A stretch of DNA of 64,000 nucleotides. Origin: UBA8337 sp937907245. GTDB taxonomy: Bacteria > Pseudomonadota > Alphaproteobacteria > RS24. A program made the position numbers and the translations under genes. Of this stretch, positions 52,446 through 61,184 are shown one piece after another. The stretch spans positions 1,302,001 to 1,366,000 of the forward strand of contig OZ244774.1 in assembly GCA_965219485.1 (NCBI GenBank), in the 5' to 3' direction. The notes below the pieces were generated by a model. The model saw only the letters and a program-made list of their open reading frames with translations, was not told where the DNA came from and did not search any database. Numbering within the stretch: position 1 is the first letter of the stretch; each line of letters begins with the position of its first letter.

Positions 52446-54123
52446 GAGCACCCCCTTGTGGCATTTCATTCATTTTAGGGGCTACAGCTTCAACTTTATC
52501 AGGCCATTCGATCTGCATTGGATGACCAGCGCCATATGGGTTCATGGCTTCATCTTCCAATTGCAGCCAGTAACGCTCTAGGCCATGTGCCATATAGAGC
52601 TTTAAACCTTTACTTTCATAGTGGTTTGGCTTGCCACCTAACAGCCATGGCTTAAGAGCAACCACCAACGCATTAAGTGTTTGCTGCCATTCTTTATCCG
52701 TTACATTGTTTTGTGCTTTCTTGAGGGCCGCCTCTGCATCCTGCAAAACAAATTGCAGCTTGGTACCTCTAAATACCGGCATCAAATGATCACCCAGCGT
52801 TATTGCTGGCATAATCATATTTGTGCGCGGTGTGCGGTCAGAAACAAGTTCTTGCTGAATGTAAACTGCTGCATCAACCAAATGGTCAATCATGGCCAGT
52901 TGATCACTGCTGACTTCCAATAATGAGAGCGGCATCTGCATACGCTCCATCTTACGGAATGACTCTCGTAGGGCACTTTCTGAATCAATAAGGAATTGGC
53001 CGCTAACAACAATCTCATCCCCTTCAGACAGCCCTTCCAGAACTTCTGTTCGGCCCTTATATCTCAGACCAGAAAGAATCCGGCGAGGCTCAAAACGCCC
53101 CAGCCCCAGAGCAACCACAACAAAGTCACCGTCTTTGCTTTTTAGGATTGCATCGCTTGGGATAGATAATCTGCGCTTCACGCCTGTTTCAAACTCAACA
53201 TCGGCATAAGCTCCTGGTAAAAGTTTGCCCTCAGCATTCTGGAGGACAAGACGAATACGCCCAGTGCGAGTGCCCCTATCAATGGTTGGGTATATATAAT
53301 CGATAGAAGCAGCTTGATCTGTCATCCCTAAAGCAGGTAACGACACCTTGGCAATTGTCTGCTTGGTTATGAATGGTATATCCTGCTCTGCAACACTTAC
53401 ATCGACCCAAACCGAGTCATAATTCTGAAGTGTCATAAGATTCATACCTGGTTTGGCAAAACTACCTTCTCGAACATTAATGGCGCTGATCAACCCATCA
53501 ATTTCAGCATAGTAAGGCACACTCTTAAACGGCTTGCGACTGCTTCGAATCTCCTCAACCGCACGTTTCTGCATTCCAAGCGAAACAAGGCGTTTAAAGG
53601 CAGAGTCAATCCGACCAGCAATCCCTGTTTGCAATGCGCTTACATAATCCTGTTGCGCAGAAATGAGTGCCGGACTGTAGAGCTTGAAGAGCATATCACC
53701 CTTTTTCACATTATCGCCCACAGCTTGGGTTTTTAGCTCCTCAACCCAACCTTCAACACGCGCAGAAATATCAAATTGCAAACGCACATTTTCAGCCACA
53801 TCACCATAACTCCGAACCAATGTTCCAAAACTGGCCATCTGCGCATTTTCAGAACGCACACCAGTATTCTGGATTGTTTCAGGGTCAATGGTAACAACTG
53901 TCCGTGTAGGGCTTTGGCCTTTATCCATCTTATCAGACGCACGATTGTCCGCTTTTTCATCAGTCTCAAGCGCGACAAGATCCATTCCACAGATCGGGCA
54001 CGTGCCAGGGCGATCTGCCACATAATGCGGGTGCATAGGGCAGGTATATTTTTCTGCCTGCGCAACGGCAGGGAATGCCATAAAATTAAAAACTAAAAAC
54101 AATATAGGGATCAGATATCTCAT
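52432..54123 (-). CDS. cusB: CusB-type periplasmic adaptor with heavy-metal-binding domain
   Basis: 563 residues. Signal peptide ending AVAQA; directly after it a heavy-metal-binding domain (YTCPMHPHY-CPICGMDL, residues 26-50) like that on the CopA protein of this island. Then the four adaptor domains (lipoyl, hairpin, barrel, membrane-proximal; KGDMLFKLYSPALISAQQ). The last ~160 residues are an extra DUF3347-like helical domain (ALKKAQNNVTDKEWQQTL) and a Met/His tail. It binds Cu+ and connects CusA to the outer-membrane duct. Overlaps the cusC-like gene by 4 bp. Confidence 0.92.
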   Translation of the reverse strand: MRYLIPILFLVFNFMAFPAVAQAEKYTCPMHPHYVADRPGTCPICGMDLVALETDEKADNRASDKMDKGQSPTRTVVTIDPETIQNTGVRSENAQMASFGTLVRSYGDVAENVRLQFDISARVEGWVEELKTQAVGDNVKKGDMLFKLYSPALISAQQDYVSALQTGIAGRIDSAFKRLVSLGMQKRAVEEIRSSRKPFKSVPYYAEIDGLISAINVREGSFAKPGMNLMTLQNYDSVWVDVSVAEQDIPFITKQTIAKVSLPALGMTDQAASIDYIYPTIDRGTRTGRIRLVLQNAEGKLLPGAYADVEFETGVKRRLSIPSDAILKSKDGDFVVVALGLGRFEPRRILSGLRYKGRTEVLEGLSEGDEIVVSGQFLIDSESALRESFRKMERMQMPLSLLEVSSDQLAMIDHLVDAAVYIQQELVSDRTPRTNMIMPAITLGDHLMPVFRGTKLQFVLQDAEAALKKAQNNVTDKEWQQTLNALVVALKPWLLGGKPNHYESKGLKLYMAHGLERYWLQLEDEAMNPYGAGHPMQIEWPDKVEAVAPKMNEMPQGGAHANH

Positions 54124-55364
54124 TCTGATACCTCCTCATAACTATCCATTAAATTTGAATTGAACTCCGCAGAGCGGCGCACAAGAGTCTCTTGTAAAAC
54201 AGCCAACTGCGCCAGAATATTCAGATGATCAATCTTTGCCAAAAGCACAGCATCAAGATTTTCAGTACCAGCCTCATAGTTTCGCTGAGTAGCTTCAATC
54301 TTTTCTTCCATGGCAGCGCCTTTGCTTTTGAGAACCTCGACATTTTTGGCAGCTGCATCACGATTGCTTTGGATCGAGATCATCTCACGAAGCCACGCAC
54401 GGCGCATGTCCTCAAAGTTCAAGCTTGCACTTCGCTTACGTTCTTTAGCTGCTTTCAAACGGGGGTACTGGCTACTATGAGCCCAAAGGGGAATGCTCAT
54501 CTGCAGTTGGACTGAAAACCAATCATCTCCGGTAAAAGCACCAACCGCACTGGCCTCACGTTGCTTATAGGTAGCTGACAACCCAAAGTTTGGCAGAAAG
54601 TCGGCATTGGCAATATCAACCCCTTTTTCAGCAATATTTATATCCTCAGCAGCAATGGCTATTGGGTAAAGTGCTAGAGGGTCTTGATGCCAAGAAAGTA
54701 CAGGCACTATAGGGACTTCGATTGCAGGCACTTCCTCAACCAGTCTCACGAACTCAGCTTCGATCGAAACAAGCTGAGCTTGCAGATCATTCAACCTGCG
54801 TTCAGCCTCTGCGCGCTCAACATCCACCTCGGAAAAGCGCTGGTAAACAGAGCGGCCAGATTCAATCTGTCCTTTAAAGGTGTTTTCAAGCTCCTGATAA
54901 TAACCAAGTTGCTGATGAAGAAGATCAATCTGCGTTTTTACACTTTTATATTCTGCCAACTTGGCAATCAACATAAAGCGCAAGCGAGCATTCGTGTATT
55001 CAGCCATTAGCCTGCTTTTTGCCGACATCTGTGTAAATCGTGCAGATTTTGCTTTTCTTATAGCCGGATTAGGGATTTTCTGGGTAAATCCAATAACCTT
55101 GGATGACGGTAGAAACCTGTCAAAGGCCGTGTCAGAAATGGGGACATTGTCCACCCCGATAAACAACGTAGGATCAGGCAGGCCCAATTCACCTTTTGCT
55201 TGATGTTTTAACGCCTCCGTCTCAGCCAGCACACCCAAAACCTGTGGGTGTTGGCCAAGCCGCTCGATATAGTCTTCAAAAGTATCGGCTTGAACTGCTG
55301 ACGTGCCCCCAAATAATGATGTGACAATCGTAAAAACAACAGCGCCGTATTGTGCTTTTCGCAT
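54120..55364 (-). CDS. cusC: CusC-like outer-membrane factor
   Basis: 414 residues from the ATG at 55364 (AAGGAGATC upstream). Signal peptide MRKAQYGAVVFTIVTSLFGG, then the TolC-type coiled-coil repeats (LPDPTLFIGVDNVP; FLPNFGLSATYKQREAS). It forms the outer-membrane channel of the Cus pump. Ends with an ATGA overlap with cusB. Confidence 0.88.
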   Translation of the reverse strand: MRKAQYGAVVFTIVTSLFGGTSAVQADTFEDYIERLGQHPQVLGVLAETEALKHQAKGELGLPDPTLFIGVDNVPISDTAFDRFLPSSKVIGFTQKIPNPAIRKAKSARFTQMSAKSRLMAEYTNARLRFMLIAKLAEYKSVKTQIDLLHQQLGYYQELENTFKGQIESGRSVYQRFSEVDVERAEAERRLNDLQAQLVSIEAEFVRLVEEVPAIEVPIVPVLSWHQDPLALYPIAIAAEDINIAEKGVDIANADFLPNFGLSATYKQREASAVGAFTGDDWFSVQLQMSIPLWAHSSQYPRLKAAKERKRSASLNFEDMRRAWLREMISIQSNRDAAAKNVEVLKSKGAAMEEKIEATQRNYEAGTENLDAVLLAKIDHLNILAQLAVLQETLVRRSAEFNSNLMDSYEEVSE

Positions 55365-55447
55365 TTTATGATCTCCTTTATTGTGCGAATAAACATGCAC
55401 TTAGAGCCCGCAACAGCAATGTTGCAGGCCAAATTCAGAGATCAAAA

Positions 55448-55843
55448 TCAGATACGAATACGTTGTGTCGTCAGATAAGTAAGCTGGGAGTTAATGCGCG
55501 GGGCATTAAAGGGTGGGCCACGAATATCTTGAATATTTCCAGGTTCGTATACATAGGGGTTTGTTAAATCAGCCCATGCCAAGTCTATAGTTGAATGGTC
55601 AGAGTTATGATCTAGGCTAATGCCATCATCTGCCGGGAATAAATCAATTCCCACACAGTCGATGTTTGCCATCAAGTTGCATTCTGCATCATCCTGGCCA
55701 TCTTGGTGGCACGGGGGAAGGTCTTTAGTAGACACTTCTGACGATGACGCCGCGTGAGCCTGCATCGGACAAAACAGCATTTCACACGTCATAAATGACG
55801 TGAAAATCATAAACACCATTAATGTCGAAGCAATGTATCTCAT
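55448..55843 (-). CDS. Small exported Cys/His protein, CzcI-like plan
   Basis: 131 residues. Signal peptide (TLMVFMIFTSFMTCEMLFC then MQAHAASSS). Middle with PPCHQDGQDDAEC and DHNSDHST, then ADLTNPYVYEPG and IRGPPFNAP near the end. Like the 43255-43614 protein it is encoded just before an outer-membrane-factor gene and has a Pro-Pro motif in the last third. I infer a metal-binding periplasmic accessory of the Cus pump. The 290 bp upstream hold no clear MerR-type promoter. Confidence 0.55.
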   Translation of the reverse strand: MRYIASTLMVFMIFTSFMTCEMLFCPMQAHAASSSEVSTKDLPPCHQDGQDDAECNLMANIDCVGIDLFPADDGISLDHNSDHSTIDLAWADLTNPYVYEPGNIQDIRGPPFNAPRINSQLTYLTTQRIRI

Positions 55844-56133
55844 AATCCTTTAATTATAGGGAGTAATTTGAGATCTACAAGATTAAAGTTTAAATGAGTT
55901 TTTATTTATAGACTTGAGTTGCCACCAAAAATAATAAGCTTGGATTTCTAGTATTAAAAAATCTGGCGAACATGTGGGCTTGTAAACATTCTGATCACTA
56001 CCCACAATAGATCATCAGCATTCTTCACTACCTTTCCGATCTATAGACATCTCGTCTTAGCTTGAATGCTGGACTTTCATGAAACCGCAAAACAGGGAAC
56101 CACTACCGGTAACGGAATAGTGGGCTACAAGCT

Positions 56134-56688
56134 ATGAGCACCCCCACCACAACAGAACTTCTGGATGCAATAGGCGTTCTGTACTCGTATATTCTAACCT
56201 CAATAAATACAAATCACCCCAAATCACTAGTGGGTAATTCACTGCACGACTTTGCTGATGGAAATGGGCGAATACCCGCTTATCAACATATTAATCCTAA
56301 CGGGAGCATCGGCGGCTGGGTTGCTGTAACAGCTTATGTAGCACCAACCTGCCACATTGCAAAAGACGCAACAGTCTTTGGCTATGCGCGTGTTGAGGAT
56401 TACGCCCGGATTGAAGGGTCCGCAAGGGTGCATGAGTTTGCTAGAGTTTATGGACATGCAGAAATCCGAAGTGATTCACAAATCTCAGGTTATGCGCGTA
56501 TTTTTGATAATGCCACTGTCTGTGGCTATGCCCAGGTTACTGGTAAATCCATGGTATTTGGTAATGCAGTTATAGCAACCTATGCCAAAATAATGGATTT
56601 TGCCAAAATTTTTGGCCATGCTGTCATATCTGGAGTAGTCAGAATTGATGGAATAACAGAAGTTTCAGGCCAGACAATGCTTAAGTAA
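56134..56688 (+). CDS. Left-handed beta-helix (hexapeptide-repeat) protein
   Basis: 184 residues. From ~70 to the end about ten short repeats of the form A-x-V/I-x-G-x-A-R/x (ATVFGYARVEDYARIEG, ARVYGHAEIRSD, VFGNAVIATYAKI) predict a left-handed parallel beta helix, similar to YdcK-like polymer-forming proteins; no acetyltransferase catalytic histidine context is evident. N-terminal ~60 residues are different. Function unknown. It stands between the metal block and the transfer-type genes and ends at a terminator. Confidence 0.65.
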   Translation: MSTPTTTELLDAIGVLYSYILTSINTNHPKSLVGNSLHDFADGNGRIPAYQHINPNGSIGGWVAVTAYVAPTCHIAKDATVFGYARVEDYARIEGSARVHEFARVYGHAEIRSDSQISGYARIFDNATVCGYAQVTGKSMVFGNAVIATYAKIMDFAKIFGHAVISGVVRIDGITEVSGQTMLK

Positions 56689-56705
56689 GGCAAGCAAATA
56701 GCGAA

Positions 56706-56731
56706 AAAATGCCCCCTATGAGGGGCATTTT
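56706..56731 (+). terminator. Intrinsic terminator
   Basis: AAAATGCCCC and GGGGCATTTT form a perfect 10-bp stem around a 6-nt loop, ending in a T run followed by GCGTTTTTG. It lies 18 bp past the beta-helix gene. Confidence 0.85.
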
Positions 56732-56828
56732 GCGTTTTTGCGCTCCATCTGCTTAATTGCCGTTTCCGCTGAAAATAGCTATATTACATGCGTCCGATTT
56801 TTCTTTTCTGCTTTTTTTCTATACCCAG

Positions 56829-57056
56829 ATGGAGAAAATATTGGTCGAATACACAGACCTTCGGACCGTAAAGCAGTTGGCGAAAGAAGCGCCATTTGTG
56901 ACTGAAAGCACAATCAGGTGGTGGATATACCATGCAAACAGCAATGGTTTTGATGCTGTCCTGATTAAAATCGGTGGGCGGGTTTACATTGATAAAAACG
57001 CCTTTAACAAATGGCTTGAAGGCCAGCGCCTGGCCGCTCCTGGCGACGCTGCTTAA
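56829..57056 (+). CDS. Small helix-turn-helix (excisionase-like) protein
   Basis: 75 residues from the ATG at 56829. The sequence RTVKQLAKEAPFVTESTIRWWIYHAN resembles the winged helix of AlpA/Xis-type DNA-binding proteins, and GGRVYIDKNAFNKWLEG is the usual wing/end motif. Such proteins regulate excision or prophage/ICE genes. Its position near transfer genes supports a mobile-element regulator. A terminator follows. Confidence 0.68.
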   Translation: MEKILVEYTDLRTVKQLAKEAPFVTESTIRWWIYHANSNGFDAVLIKIGGRVYIDKNAFNKWLEGQRLAAPGDAA

Positions 57057-57079
57057 CACGTAAGTCCTATTTTAGGACG

Positions 57080-57110
57080 AGAGCCCTGCCTTAACGGTGG
57101 GGCTCTTTTT
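57080..57110 (+). terminator. Intrinsic terminator
   Basis: AGAGCCC and GGGCTCT form a 7-bp stem, possibly extended by GCC/GGT pairing, followed by TTTT. It ends transcription of the small HTH gene and separates it from the convergent ardA. Confidence 0.8.
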
Positions 57111-57133
57111 ATCCATCGGGTAAAAATTCAGGC

Positions 57134-57640
57134 CTAGAAGCAGGCCTGAACAATATATTGGGTGCGGTCAACTTCAAGCTCAGCAATGTCACCGCCAAGA
57201 AGCAGGTCACGCGCAAAAGCTTCGGTATCGAAATAGAAACGCAGGTTCTCAGGCATTTCATTCAAAAGGCCGGTATCTTCGATATAGCTTTCAGCATATT
57301 CGATAGCAGTGCCCTCAAAGAGGTGCACGTCGTCCAGAAGATCAAGCGCATTTTCAAGACGGTAGCCAAGGTCTTCAGCCAGATAGATGGCTTTGATTGC
57401 GTCATCGCCGTCAAGGTCTTCGAACTTATCGAACCAGGCTTGGAGGTTGGCTTGATTAACGCCAACGGCTTTGAAAAGGCGTGAGTTATCACCGTCAATG
57501 AATTGGATTTCATATTCCTCGACAGGATCGCCATGCTCGTTGCGATGGCTGGCAGCTTTCTCAGCGTATTCATCATAGGTGCTGAAGTAGAAGCCGGTTG
57601 CTGAAATGTCGTAAGGTGTTGCGTGATAGATGTTTGTCAT
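57134..57640 (-). CDS. ardA: ArdA-type antirestriction protein
   Basis: 168 residues, highly acidic. The three-domain DNA-mimic fold is recognised from YHATPYDISATGFYFSTYDEY at the start and the conserved end LLNEMPENLRFYFDTEAF. ArdA blocks type I restriction enzymes by imitating B-DNA and protects incoming conjugative DNA. Presence supports a conjugative origin of this part of the island. It is the only complete anti-defence gene in the window. Confidence 0.92.
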   Translation of the reverse strand: MTNIYHATPYDISATGFYFSTYDEYAEKAASHRNEHGDPVEEYEIQFIDGDNSRLFKAVGVNQANLQAWFDKFEDLDGDDAIKAIYLAEDLGYRLENALDLLDDVHLFEGTAIEYAESYIEDTGLLNEMPENLRFYFDTEAFARDLLLGGDIAELEVDRTQYIVQACF

Positions 57641-57975
57641 GATGTTCCTCCTTTGCTTTGAACGCAGAAGGAACAGCGGGTGTATTTATGGGGCGGACAC
57701 AATTGCCTTCACGGGGCCTGCAAGGCCGTGGCGCGGAAGGTCGGTTGTGAACGCACCGGCACCCGCTAAATATGCGGATCACTCAAAGCGGGGGAATGAG
57801 TAAAAAGTGTATATCCGTAATACTAGACTTGAGATGGTTTTCTTGCTTCTTATGGTGGAAAGACCATCATAGCCATAATTGTCCGTGCCAAGTCAGTCTG
57901 GCCTTTGCTGTACTGTTTTCTGGTTTTGTGCCGCCTTCAGAAGCCCATAGATGCAATAATCTGGAGGCTTCAATC
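57641..57975. other. Gene-free spacer, 335 bp
   Basis: This stretch holds the ardA promoter region on the minus strand and the leader of the coupling-protein gene. An inverted repeat AGCGGGTG (57675-57682) and CACCCGCT (57760-57767) lies at arm distance 77 bp. An open frame continues upstream from the coupling-protein start to 57772 but has no ribosome site. Nothing else recognised. Confidence 0.5.
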
Positions 57976-59460
57976 ATGCGCTTAATTCGTACACTTATCC
58001 TGACCTTTCATGGCCTCTTGCGCCTGATCTGGAAGGTTTTACCGCTCTTTACCGCCCTAACTGGCTACTTGCTATTTGCCCCACCTATCTGGCTTGGGGC
58101 CATTTTTGCATTGGTTTTAGGTGTCGCTGGCGTGTTAGCCAAATATACTGCCGCGCAGTTTGAACGCCCCGTCACGCATGGCTCTGCCCGCTTCGCAAAC
58201 CTTGCTGACGCGCGCAAAGGCAAACTGTTACGCCGAAGTGGCCTGATCTTGGGTCGCAAGAGTGGCCGTATGCTCCGCTATTCAGGTGACGGGCACTTGC
58301 TGACTTTTGCCCCAACGCGCAGCGGTAAAGGCGTGGGTTGTGTGATCCCGAACCTTTTGGATTACCCTGGTTCTGTTGTGGTGACGGATATTAAAGGCGA
58401 AAACAGCGCTATTACACGCGCCTACCGTGAAAGCCTTGGCCCCGTTTATGAACTGGCCCCGCTTGGCGGGACAAAGGGCAAAGCCGCCACCTATAATCCT
58501 TTGGACTTCATCCGCATTGATACCCCTTATGAGGTGGATGATGCCCGCCTTGTGGCTGAAATGCTGGTTGTACCAGAGCATTCGCAGGCAAACCACTGGG
58601 AGCGTGAAGCCCGCACCCTGATTACTGGTCTTTTGTTATACATCCGCCATGACTGGGATATTTTCAGCCAAAACCTTGGTACCCTGCGCGACTTTCTCAT
58701 GCAGGACGCGGAAGAATTTGAACTGCTGCTTGCCAAAATGGCAGCCAGCAAACAGGAAAACGTCTCGCGCATTGCGCGGGGCTTCAGCCAGAAAGAGGCT
58801 AAAGAACGCTCGGCGGTAATTTCAACCGCGCAAGGGGCAACAGAACTGTTTGAAAGCCCTGAGCTGCGCTCTGCCACGGAAATATCGTCCTTCAGTTTTG
58901 AAAGCCTGAAAGATGAAGTGGCCTCGGTATTCATCATCGTGCCACCCGAATATCTGGAAGCGTACCGCCCTTTCCTGCGGATGATGACGGGCCTCGCCAC
59001 CGTGGCCATGACCCGCAATGCCGCAAAGCCAAAACACCCTGTTTTATTCTTACTGGATGAGCTGCCAGCCCTTGGCTATATGCGCCCGATTGAAGAAGGC
59101 ATTGGTTATCTGGCAGGGTACGGCGCAAAGCTATGGCTATTTGTGCAGGAGCTGGATAACAGCGAAGAGGTCGTTGTCTATGCAAAACTACCTAGAGGAT
59201 TTCTTATACCTACGCCTGTAGGCGATTATAATCCTGACTGGGCCATTTCTTTCAAGGAAGGTAGCGTAAGGCACATCTACTTTGTTGCTGAGACAAAGGG
59301 CAGCATGTCATCAATGGATTTGAGGCAAATTGAAAAGTCAAAAATTGATTGTGCTAGAAAATTCTTCCATGAACTTGGCCGTCAAATAAACCAAGATAAT
59401 GTGAAATATGATGTTGTGACTGATTACGGCAAGCTGATGGAAATTGTTTCAAGGCCATAA
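57976..59460 (+). CDS. VirD4/TraG coupling protein fused to the end of a type III restriction subunit
   Basis: 494 residues from the ATG at 57976 (TGGAGG upstream). Residues 1-~390 are a conjugative coupling protein: two N-terminal membrane helices, Walker A TRSGKGVG, and Walker B LFLLDELPALG, ending at GYGAKLWLFVQEL. From LDNSEEVVVYAKLPRGF on (392-494) the sequence is the C-terminal nuclease region of a type III restriction (Res) subunit: TPVGDYNPDW with the PD of PD-ExK, YFVAETKGS with ExK. Normal TraG would continue with VSR-type residues. The junction is near 59149-59165, in frame. The result has lost the TraG C-terminus. It is a deletion-derived chimera or an assembly join. Confidence 0.82.
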   Translation: MRLIRTLILTFHGLLRLIWKVLPLFTALTGYLLFAPPIWLGAIFALVLGVAGVLAKYTAAQFERPVTHGSARFANLADARKGKLLRRSGLILGRKSGRMLRYSGDGHLLTFAPTRSGKGVGCVIPNLLDYPGSVVVTDIKGENSAITRAYRESLGPVYELAPLGGTKGKAATYNPLDFIRIDTPYEVDDARLVAEMLVVPEHSQANHWEREARTLITGLLLYIRHDWDIFSQNLGTLRDFLMQDAEEFELLLAKMAASKQENVSRIARGFSQKEAKERSAVISTAQGATELFESPELRSATEISSFSFESLKDEVASVFIIVPPEYLEAYRPFLRMMTGLATVAMTRNAAKPKHPVLFLLDELPALGYMRPIEEGIGYLAGYGAKLWLFVQELDNSEEVVVYAKLPRGFLIPTPVGDYNPDWAISFKEGSVRHIYFVAETKGSMSSMDLRQIEKSKIDCARKFFHELGRQINQDNVKYDVVTDYGKLMEIVSRP

Positions 59461-59486
59461 CAGAGTTAATAAACATCACCCTATAA

Positions 59487-60251
59487 TCATCGCCCTTCTC
59501 TCTTCGGAAACTCTCCCAAGGCAACATGCTCTATATATTGCTCTGCAATCCTAAGATGTCGCTGAACTGCCAACTGTTTACGGCGCTTGATCACACGCTC
59601 TAAATCTCTGGTTGGCAGATCTTCTGCTCTGAGCTCAGCGACAGTCTCTCCATTCACAACTTCATTCACTGATATGCCTGCTATATCAGCAAGCTCACTG
59701 TCATGTGCCGTTGGGTTCTGTTTTTTCGCATCCCAAACCAACAAATGCTCATGCAGCGTTCTCAACACAGGCTTGGTTGCCACAGGATACTTTGCCAAGC
59801 TCAGTGTTTTTTTGCGAGCGGCTTTTTGAACCTGAGGCTCCAACAAACGCCGAATTTGCTTCATTGAGACAGATAGTTTGTTCTCTAATGGAATAGACAT
59901 GGTGAGCGTGTTTTGATCTGTTGAAACACTGTGTTCAACAGACACATGTCTAATTGGTGGCTCTGCAAATAATTCTGCATGTTCTGTCCACCAACTCCAA
60001 AAAACACCCTCATGCACATTGCCGAAGTCAGCGTAGAGATCTGCATATTTGCCCCTGCCCGCGCTCTCACAGGTTTGCCTGTATCCCTCATGACGGCGTA
60101 GATACTCCCACCAGCAGTAGTAGACTGAGCATTTCCACGCAGGCGCACCCTGATATGGCGGCTCTACGGCGCGGCGATTGCTTGGCCGCTTTCCCTTCAA
60201 GGGCGGTGCATAGACAAAGAATAGAGGACGGTTGGCACGAGACTTTTTCAT
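59487..60251 (-). CDS. Conserved protein of mobile elements, unknown function
   Basis: 254 residues, no signal peptide or membrane helix. The N-terminal half is rich in Trp/Tyr (VYYCWWEYLRRHEGYRQTC; YADLYADFGNVHEG; FWSWWTEHAELFAEPP), then a basic helical middle (KQIRRLLEPQVQKAARKKT) and a C-terminal basic end. I have seen similar YWW-E-LRR-like proteins in integrative elements but cannot assign a function. Divergent from the next gene over 118 bp. Confidence 0.55.
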   Translation of the reverse strand: MKKSRANRPLFFVYAPPLKGKRPSNRRAVEPPYQGAPAWKCSVYYCWWEYLRRHEGYRQTCESAGRGKYADLYADFGNVHEGVFWSWWTEHAELFAEPPIRHVSVEHSVSTDQNTLTMSIPLENKLSVSMKQIRRLLEPQVQKAARKKTLSLAKYPVATKPVLRTLHEHLLVWDAKKQNPTAHDSELADIAGISVNEVVNGETVAELRAEDLPTRDLERVIKRRKQLAVQRHLRIAEQYIEHVALGEFPKREGR

Positions 60252-60369
60252 AAAAATATGATGCCATATTTATTTAATTATATGAACAACAATTTGGCGT
60301 CATTTTTTGTGCGATATTCACTACATCGATGCAATCACGCATCACAACAAAACCTGAAAGGTGAATATC

Positions 60370-61116
60370 ATGACTAAAACACAAACAACTAAAACTGCTT
60401 CAAACCATGCCAACATCAGCACTTGGATTGATTCGCTCACAACCAAGCGTGAAACTTGGGAGAATGGAACCTACAAAGCATCAAATGAAGAGCTCTATGT
60501 GCTGCTTGATGAATGTGTAGATCTATTCAAAGAAGTTCGCGCACATCGTTCGCTTGTCAAAAAGCTAAACCTCATTCTCGAAGAACGCGATATTATGATG
60601 CGGAGCAATACCAGTCTCGCCACCAAGATTGTGCGACTGATTTTTGGAGATTGTGGTAAACGCGCATACACCTATGCCCGAGTGCTTATTGTAGCAGCAG
60701 AGCAAAAAGGTGAACTACAAAGCATGAAAAGCTTTGTTGCAGAAGCTGGCGGAATTGAAGAAATCCGCAAGTCACAAAATGGTCAAACACCAACTCAAAA
60801 GCGAAACGAGCAAATCGCCTTTGCGGTAGAGGTATTGGAAACGAGACCTGGGCTTGTTGAAACATTCAAAATCAGTGAGGAATTGGCACCTCACAATGAA
60901 AGTGCCTATGAGTTCTCTGTCGCAATTGTGCGCAAAGAGCGCAATGGAAAAGGCAGCGTTGTGTTTGGTACCAACAACCAAACGATACTGAAAGCTGCAC
61001 TTGCCCAAGCAGGCAAATCCCTGAGTGCAATTGTCGAGGAAGCGAAACAAGCATCTGGTCGAAAGCAAATGCTTGAAAATCGCAAAACAGTGATTGCTGA
61101 GAAAGAAGCAGCCTAA
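60370..61116 (+). CDS. Uncharacterised cytoplasmic protein
   Basis: 248 residues from the ATG at 60370 (GAAAGGTG upstream). Mostly helical and charged (RETWENGTYKASNEELYVLLDEC; a central KKLNLILEERDIMMRS). No known domain recognised. It is followed 68 bp later by a small AAA+ ATPase on the same strand, suggesting a paired role, perhaps in replication or maintenance of the element. Confidence 0.6.
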   Translation: MTKTQTTKTASNHANISTWIDSLTTKRETWENGTYKASNEELYVLLDECVDLFKEVRAHRSLVKKLNLILEERDIMMRSNTSLATKIVRLIFGDCGKRAYTYARVLIVAAEQKGELQSMKSFVAEAGGIEEIRKSQNGQTPTQKRNEQIAFAVEVLETRPGLVETFKISEELAPHNESAYEFSVAIVRKERNGKGSVVFGTNNQTILKAALAQAGKSLSAIVEEAKQASGRKQMLENRKTVIAEKEAA

Positions 61117-61184
61117 CTGAAACTTGAGTGACTGGGGCTATTGCGCCTCAGTCACCTACTTCACCAAACACAGAGGACAACACC

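Noticed and set aside
55844..56133. MerR- or CueR-type promoter upstream of the cus cluster
   Set aside because: No TTGACC with a 19-20 bp spacer or dyad was found; only a generic TATAAT very close to the start codon is visible.
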